A DNA stretch of 64,000 nt, taken from positions 2,604,001 through 2,668,000 of the forward strand of contig OZ246004.1 of the NCBI GenBank assembly GCA_965230495.1. The letters run 5' to 3'. The notes under the pieces were generated by a model that was given only the letters and a program-made list of their open reading frames with translations, made no database searches and was not told the DNA's origin. Made by a program: the position numbers and the translations under genes. Source of the DNA: JACJYM01 sp965230495 (lineage in GTDB: Bacteria; Bacteroidota; Bacteroidia; Chitinophagales; Saprospiraceae). Below, piece by piece: positions 59,844 through 64,000 of this stretch. Within the stretch, counting starts at the first letter, position 1. Each line of letters opens with the position of its first letter.

Positions 59844-62579
59844 TTATTTTCTAAGGTCTGCTGCTAATTGGTTTACAAGTGTTTTTAATTCATTAATCTG
59901 TCTCTCTTGTTCTTTAATTATTTCTTGTTGTTCTTGAATAGCCTTAGTAATAGGAACTACAAAGCTACCATAACGGATGCCATAGTTATCTTTTGGGTTT
60001 GAAGGTTTAACAAGTCCATCAAAATCATAAGACAATTCACTCAATAGGGTTTCTACCTCTTGGGCAATAAATCCTGTTTGTCTATAGGTATCATAATCTT
60101 TGTTATTCTGTTCCTTAGAATTATTATTGGATGGCTGTCTATGATCATCAAATGCTTTTTTGTCAAATTCGTAGCTTACTGGTCTAAGCCCTAATATAAA
60201 ATCTAATCCTTTGACATCTTCTTGTACCTCACGTTTAAATCTGCCGTCAGACGGAAAACTCCAATCGACTTGCCCTTCGATCACCGTGATACCAGAATTG
60301 CCGATACGAACCTTATTAGAGGCATTAACAGTAGTAGATTCTCCTAATGCCATGGCATTAGAAAGATTATCTGTGGCTACATCAGAATTTTCTCCAATAC
60401 AAACTAGATTTGACCCTGTGGTGTTGGTAAACCCAGCCTCCCATCCCAAGAAAACGTTATCAACACCAGTAGTGTTATAATACCCAGCACCTTGGCCAAC
60501 AAATGTATTCCAAGATGCATCACTACTGTATCCAGCCGATCCGCCTATATATACATTTTCGTCCCCCATACTATTCCAATATCCTGCACTTCTGCCAACA
60601 AATGTATTCCAATCGCCATTACTTTGATATCCACCATATCCTCCTATAACTACATTATCGCTTCCCGTACTATTCGTATATCCCGCATTAAATCCAATGA
60701 AAGTGTTTACATCGCCATTAGATATCGTTTTTCCTGCTTCGTCACCTATGATCGTATTAGATTGGCCATTAGATAGATTTACGCCTACTTGGTTTCCTAT
60801 TAGCGTATTAGTCCATGGGTTGCTGCATTGAAGTCTCGTGTCGATCATTTGCCAATAAGAATTACCATTGATGTTAAAACTAATGGTATCACTGAGACCT
60901 GATGTTCCTTCGATGGCTTCGATATAAGTATCCATATCGCTGCTATCTTCGATTTTGTTGGTACTTGTTGTTGCCCAGGATAATTGACCATTTCCATTTG
61001 TAGTTAAGACTTGGTCTGTAGTACCATCGGCAGTAGGAAATTTGTATCGATTAGAAGAGCCACCAGATCCTAGCTGCAATTCTCCATTTATCCGAAGTAT
61101 ATTGGTATCGAATTCACCATAAATGAGGGCATTGTCAGCATTTGCATTTGAGTTTTCAATGTATAATTTATTTGAATTAGTTTCACTAAAACCAGCATAA
61201 TGACCTAAAAATACGTTGTCAGTTCCCGATGCATTATGACCTGATGCATTGCCTATACCTATATTCGACGATCCACTTGACAATGCACCAGCATTTGATC
61301 CCATGTAGATGTTATTATCGCCTGAATTATTGCCGGCACCAGCGTTTAACCCTATTAAAGTATTGCTGTGGCCTGTAGATAAAGTTGTTCCAGCAGAGGC
61401 GCCTATAAGTGTGTTATTGATGCCAGTACCTGAAGGGGCACCAACAGCTTTTCCTATGAGTGTATTGTTTTGTGTATTGGTGCTAAACAATCTATTGTCG
61501 ATCATTTGCCAAGAAGCCAAGCCATCTATGCTAAAGCTAATGGTATCACCTCCCGAAGTACCTTCGATGGTTTTGATTGAGGTGTCCATATCGCTGCTAT
61601 CTTCGATTTTATCAATACTGCCAACACTTGGTGTGATCCATGACAGTTGCCCGCTACCATTAGTTGCTAAGACTTGGTCTGTAGTACCATCAGCAGTAGG
61701 AAATTTGTATCGATTAGAAGAGCCACCAGACCCTAGCTGTAGTTCTCCATTTACACGAAGTATATTATTATCAAATTCACCATAAATGAGAGCATTGTCA
61801 GCATTGGCAATAGAATTTTCAATGTATAGTTTATTAGACCCTGTTTCATTGTATCCAGATTCAGCACCAAGAAAAACATTTTTTTCTCCATTACTATTTA
61901 AGCCTCCTGAGTTTACTCCAATCATGACATTTTTATTTCCTGAGGTTTTGTTAATTGCTGATTGAGCCCCTAAAAAAACATTACCGTCACCAGAATGTAA
62001 CCCACCACCCGGTCCTGCCGTATAGCCCATCATCAAATTGTATGATCCAGTTTGATTTGACTTTCCAGCATTTTGACCAATTATCGTATTGTAAACGCCT
62101 TCTGCTAAAGGAGCAAAAGAAGTGTTATTCAATCCCGCATCTTCTCCGATGAATATGTTTTCAGAACTAGACTCCAAACGGTCTGATACCATAACCCATT
62201 GCTCGATTCCATCTATACTAAACACTATGCTATCAAAAGTTGTATTTATGCCTTCTGATGTCTTAACGTAGGTGTCTAGGTCCATGTCGATGATCTGATT
62301 GTGTAGTCTATCTAAATTGAGCCAGTTAGTGCCGTTAAAATACCAAAATGATTTTGTGTTGGTATTATATAGAAGCAAACCATTTGCTGGATTACTGATG
62401 GATTGCCTCTGACTATCAGTTAGACGTGGAAATAGGACACCTTGATTATTGTTTGCTGAGACCACCTCGAGGGTAGCTGAAGCATCGGGTGTGGTAGTGT
62501 TTATACCTAGATTGCTTTGTTGAGAATGTGTCGCAATGGAAAATAAAATGGTGATAAAACTTAAAACTATTCGTTTCAT
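59844..62579 (-). CDS. Modular fibre protein with C-terminal S74 intramolecular chaperone
   Basis: The N-terminus has a signal peptide (about residues 2-20) and a TTPDASATLEV motif. Three modules follow, built on the pattern [DMDT..EGT..D.ISF.IDG..W.MI..RL], head-like beta-helix repeats of the type NTLIGxxAG, and (modules 1 and 2) a block with NKLYIENS and ALIYGEF. The last 139 residues form the S74 peptidase (endosialidase-like intramolecular chaperone) with Ser777 and Lys782 in PSDGRFKRE, and a coiled-coil tail (QEIIKEQERQINELKTLVNQ). These chaperones fold trimeric fibres and cleave themselves off. Host-encoded versions occur in Bacteroidota outer-surface proteins, and no phage genes lie near. 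It sits beside a LytTR regulatory pair. Confidence 0.88.
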   Translation of the reverse strand: MKRIVLSFITILFSIATHSQQSNLGINTTTPDASATLEVVSANNNQGVLFPRLTDSQRQSISNPANGLLLYNTNTKSFWYFNGTNWLNLDRLHNQIIDMDLDTYVKTSEGINTTFDSIVFSIDGIEQWVMVSDRLESSSENIFIGEDAGLNNTSFAPLAEGVYNTIIGQNAGKSNQTGSYNLMMGYTAGPGGGLHSGDGNVFLGAQSAINKTSGNKNVMIGVNSGGLNSNGEKNVFLGAESGYNETGSNKLYIENSIANADNALIYGEFDNNILRVNGELQLGSGGSSNRYKFPTADGTTDQVLATNGSGQLSWITPSVGSIDKIEDSSDMDTSIKTIEGTSGGDTISFSIDGLASWQMIDNRLFSTNTQNNTLIGKAVGAPSGTGINNTLIGASAGTTLSTGHSNTLIGLNAGAGNNSGDNNIYMGSNAGALSSGSSNIGIGNASGHNASGTDNVFLGHYAGFSETNSNKLYIENSNANADNALIYGEFDTNILRINGELQLGSGGSSNRYKFPTADGTTDQVLTTNGNGQLSWATTSTNKIEDSSDMDTYIEAIEGTSGLSDTISFNINGNSYWQMIDTRLQCSNPWTNTLIGNQVGVNLSNGQSNTIIGDEAGKTISNGDVNTFIGFNAGYTNSTGSDNVVIGGYGGYQSNGDWNTFVGRSAGYWNSMGDENVYIGGSAGYSSDASWNTFVGQGAGYYNTTGVDNVFLGWEAGFTNTTGSNLVCIGENSDVATDNLSNAMALGESTTVNASNKVRIGNSGITVIEGQVDWSFPSDGRFKREVQEDVKGLDFILGLRPVSYEFDKKAFDDHRQPSNNNSKEQNNKDYDTYRQTGFIAQEVETLLSELSYDFDGLVKPSNPKDNYGIRYGSFVVPITKAIQEQQEIIKEQERQINELKTLVNQLAADLRK
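60940..61830 (-). repeat. Two near-identical module blocks within the S74 fibre gene
   Basis: The block containing the GELQLGSGGSSNRYKF segment and the tail with DQVL occurs near 60990-61150 and again near 61655-61810, about 660 bases apart. The flanking SDMDT and EGTSG segments are also duplicated. The high nucleotide identity indicates recent tandem duplication or gene conversion of modules. Confidence 0.75.
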
Positions 62580-62717
62580 AATTATTATATTAATTTTTGA
62601 GGTTGTGATTTTAACCTAAGGTCAATAATTCTATATATCAATTCAAAGATTCCCTCTTTTTCCTATGGTTGAAAGTAGAATGAGTCTGGAGTGGAACGAA
62701 ATGAGTATTAGGAAATA

Positions 62718-63473
62718 TCAGCTATTTTTAAGTAATGAAATCAAGCCTTCTTTTCTATTCCTTGCAACTGGCAAGGTGATAGAGTCACCAATAATAATGC
62801 TACCTCCACTACCTTTTTGATACTTAATTACTAAATTGAGATTGACAATATAACTTTGATGTATGCGGTAAAAAAAAGGATAATTAGATAGCATTTCTGA
62901 AACTTGTTTTAAAGTCTTAGAAATAATAATTTTTTTATAGTTGGTCAAGTGAAAAAAAGAATAGTTACTGTGGGCTTCGATATAACAAATATGTTCGGGC
63001 TTGATCATCTCAAGACCTTCCATGGTAGGCAAGGCTATTTTATCTAGTTCATAGTTTTCGATAAGTATTTTTTTGATAATACTCGTAAAATCAGGTGTAG
63101 CTTGATTTTGTAGTTTTTTCCTTTTAATTTTTTCAATTGCATCAACTAGCTCTTGGCTTCCTATTGGTTTGAGTAGATAATCTAAGGCGTTAATTTTTAT
63201 AGCTTTAATGGCAAACTGATCATATGCAGTCGTAAAGATGATCTCAAAATCTATATGTTCGATATTGCTTAGCATCTCAAAGGCGTTCATATAGGGCATT
63301 TCGATATCTAAAAACACTAGATCTGGTTTATATGATTTAATGGACTTGACACCTTCTTCACCACTTGTGCACGTAGTAAGAATATTAACATCAGGACAGT
63401 TTTGATTAAGCTCCCAAATTAGAGTTTCAATACAAAATTTTTCGTCATCAATTATTATTGCATCAATTTTCAT
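62718..63473 (-). CDS. LytTR-family response regulator
   Basis: A receiver domain (about 1-118) with the phospho-acceptor Asp56 in LVFLDIEMP is followed by a LytTR DNA-binding domain (about 150-250): YIEAHSNYSFFHL, FYRIHQSYIVNLNLVIKY and LPVARNRKEGL. The acidic pair for Mg binding is DD at residues 9-10, and the switch residues in TTAYDQFAIKAI and LLKPI are intact. It overlaps the sensor kinase gene by four bases (63470-63473), so the two form a two-component pair. In Bacteroidota such pairs usually control a few nearby genes; the adjacent fibre gene is a candidate target. Confidence 0.95.
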   Translation of the reverse strand: MKIDAIIIDDEKFCIETLIWELNQNCPDVNILTTCTSGEEGVKSIKSYKPDLVFLDIEMPYMNAFEMLSNIEHIDFEIIFTTAYDQFAIKAIKINALDYLLKPIGSQELVDAIEKIKRKKLQNQATPDFTSIIKKILIENYELDKIALPTMEGLEMIKPEHICYIEAHSNYSFFHLTNYKKIIISKTLKQVSEMLSNYPFFYRIHQSYIVNLNLVIKYQKGSGGSIIIGDSITLPVARNRKEGLISLLKNS

Positions 63474-64000
63474 GGTGTAAATTTTATCTCTATTATCACT
63501 TTTGTTCCTAATGGAGCTTCATTATCGTCTTTCAGATCATGTATGGATACATCAAATATCATATTGTTAAGATATTTGCTTATGTCCATTCTATGTTTTG
63601 TAATGGTCATTCCCATTGATTTATTTTTCTGAGCGGTTTTGCTTTTAGCTTCTTTTGCTTTTTTCCTTCCTATGCCGTTGTCTTCTATGGTACATAAGAT
63701 ACTTTCCCCTGTCTTTTTTATAGTTAATGTGAGTCTACCCCTTCCGGAGGTTTTATGCATTAACCCATGCCAAATGGCATTTTCGGCATAAGGCTGGAAT
63801 ATAAGTGGCGGAACCATAATGGTTTCAGGGTCAATGACTTTGTCAATATTGAAATAATAATCAAACCCTTCGTCAAATCTCATTCTTTCAATGTTGATGT
63901 ATAGATTTAAGGCTTCTAGTTCTTGAGCCAACGAAATGGTTTGCTGCGACGAATTATGCAATACTAATCGTATCAATTTAGAAAAATCATTTAAATAATG
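63470..64000 (-). CDS. LytS/YehU-type sensor histidine kinase, C-terminal part
   Basis: The gene runs off the right edge; the first residues visible at 64000 read HYLNDFSKLIRLVLHNS, which continues the His_kinase domain region, so the N-terminal sensor and the phospho-histidine lie outside the window. Visible parts are the linker helix (SLAQELEALNLYINIERMRF) and the HATPase domain with the N-box YAENAIWHGLMH, the G1 box IEDNGIGR and the end LGTKVIIEIKF. The response regulator gene overlaps it by four bases. No true start is visible; an apparent start at 63976 is a TTG inside the gene. Confidence 0.9.
   Translation of the reverse strand, partial: HYLNDFSKLIRLVLHNSSQQTISLAQELEALNLYINIERMRFDEGFDYYFNIDKVIDPETIMVPPLIFQPYAENAIWHGLMHKTSGRGRLTLTIKKTGESILCTIEDNGIGRKKAKEAKSKTAQKNKSMGMTITKHRMDISKYLNNMIFDVSIHDLKDDNEAPLGTKVIIEIKFTP

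Noticed and set aside
59844..62579. Prophage tail fibre
   Set aside because: The S74 domain suggests phage, but no capsid, terminase, integrase or other phage gene lies in the window, and the protein has a signal peptide.

Overview
The window is chromosomal DNA from a low-GC member of the Bacteroidota, probably a marine, gliding or saprospira-like lineage; the exact family cannot be fixed from sequence alone. The indicators are: at least five proteins with C-terminal type IX secretion (T9SS) sorting domains, many SxxC lipoproteins, a GT117/DUF2723 membrane protein, a TonB receptor with an N-terminal carboxypeptidase-regulatory-like domain, LytTR signalling, A-rich leaders that mostly lack a Shine-Dalgarno, and promoter elements resembling TAnnTTTG. 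I saw no tRNA, rRNA, CRISPR array, insertion sequence or clear prophage.

Layout. 0.1-4.4 kb: a T9SS-secreted PKD protein followed by a membrane-anchored TPR-CHAT (caspase-fold) protein. 4.4-9.9 kb: a radical SAM protein, then a minus-strand operon of formimidoyltransferase-cyclodeaminase, two rhomboid proteases, TsaE and two lipoproteins. 10-14.5 kb: MoxR ATPase, a DUF4197 lipoprotein, a second lipoprotein, and an ECF sigma factor overlapping a protein with one membrane segment and a barrel-like C-terminus. 14.6-19.4 kb: a metal-acquisition locus consisting of a His/Cys-rich small exported protein, an Asp/His-rich lipoprotein, a TonB receptor, a Fur/Zur-family repressor and a DUF4625 lipoprotein. 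Three related inverted repeats of the TGCAAC-N3-GTTGCA type lie at its promoters. 19.4-25 kb: TMEM220-like protein, alkyltransferase-like protein, a TrpF-like barrel, a Cys/Lys-rich exported protein, a lipoprotein and an M4 metalloprotease. 25-32.3 kb: a sigma/TPR anti-sigma-like pair divergent from two paralogous lipoproteins, then a second T9SS-protein plus TPR-CHAT pair. 32.3-38.7 kb: alkaline phosphatase, M28 peptidase, RpiB and GT117. 38.9-44.2 kb: small membrane proteins, a pseudouridine synthase, an OmpA-family protein, SdpI-like protein and a T9SS-exported di-haem peroxidase. 44.4-49.6 kb: a 1728-residue T9SS protein with ten near-identical 108-residue repeats. 49.8-53.5 kb: serS, zinc peptidase, frr, galM operon. 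54.2-59.6 kb: an HPF-like protein and a type I export operon with a degenerate ABC ATPase. 59.8-64 kb: an S74-chaperone fibre protein and a LytTR two-component pair running off the end.

Two arrangements deserve most attention. The first is the duplicated cassette of a T9SS-secreted protein with a membrane-anchored CHAT protein, one copy of which sits beside a sigma/anti-sigma-like module. The second is the compact zinc-type regulon, where palindromic operators overlap predicted promoters. The central functional link in both is inference from domains and gene order; no experimental support is visible here.
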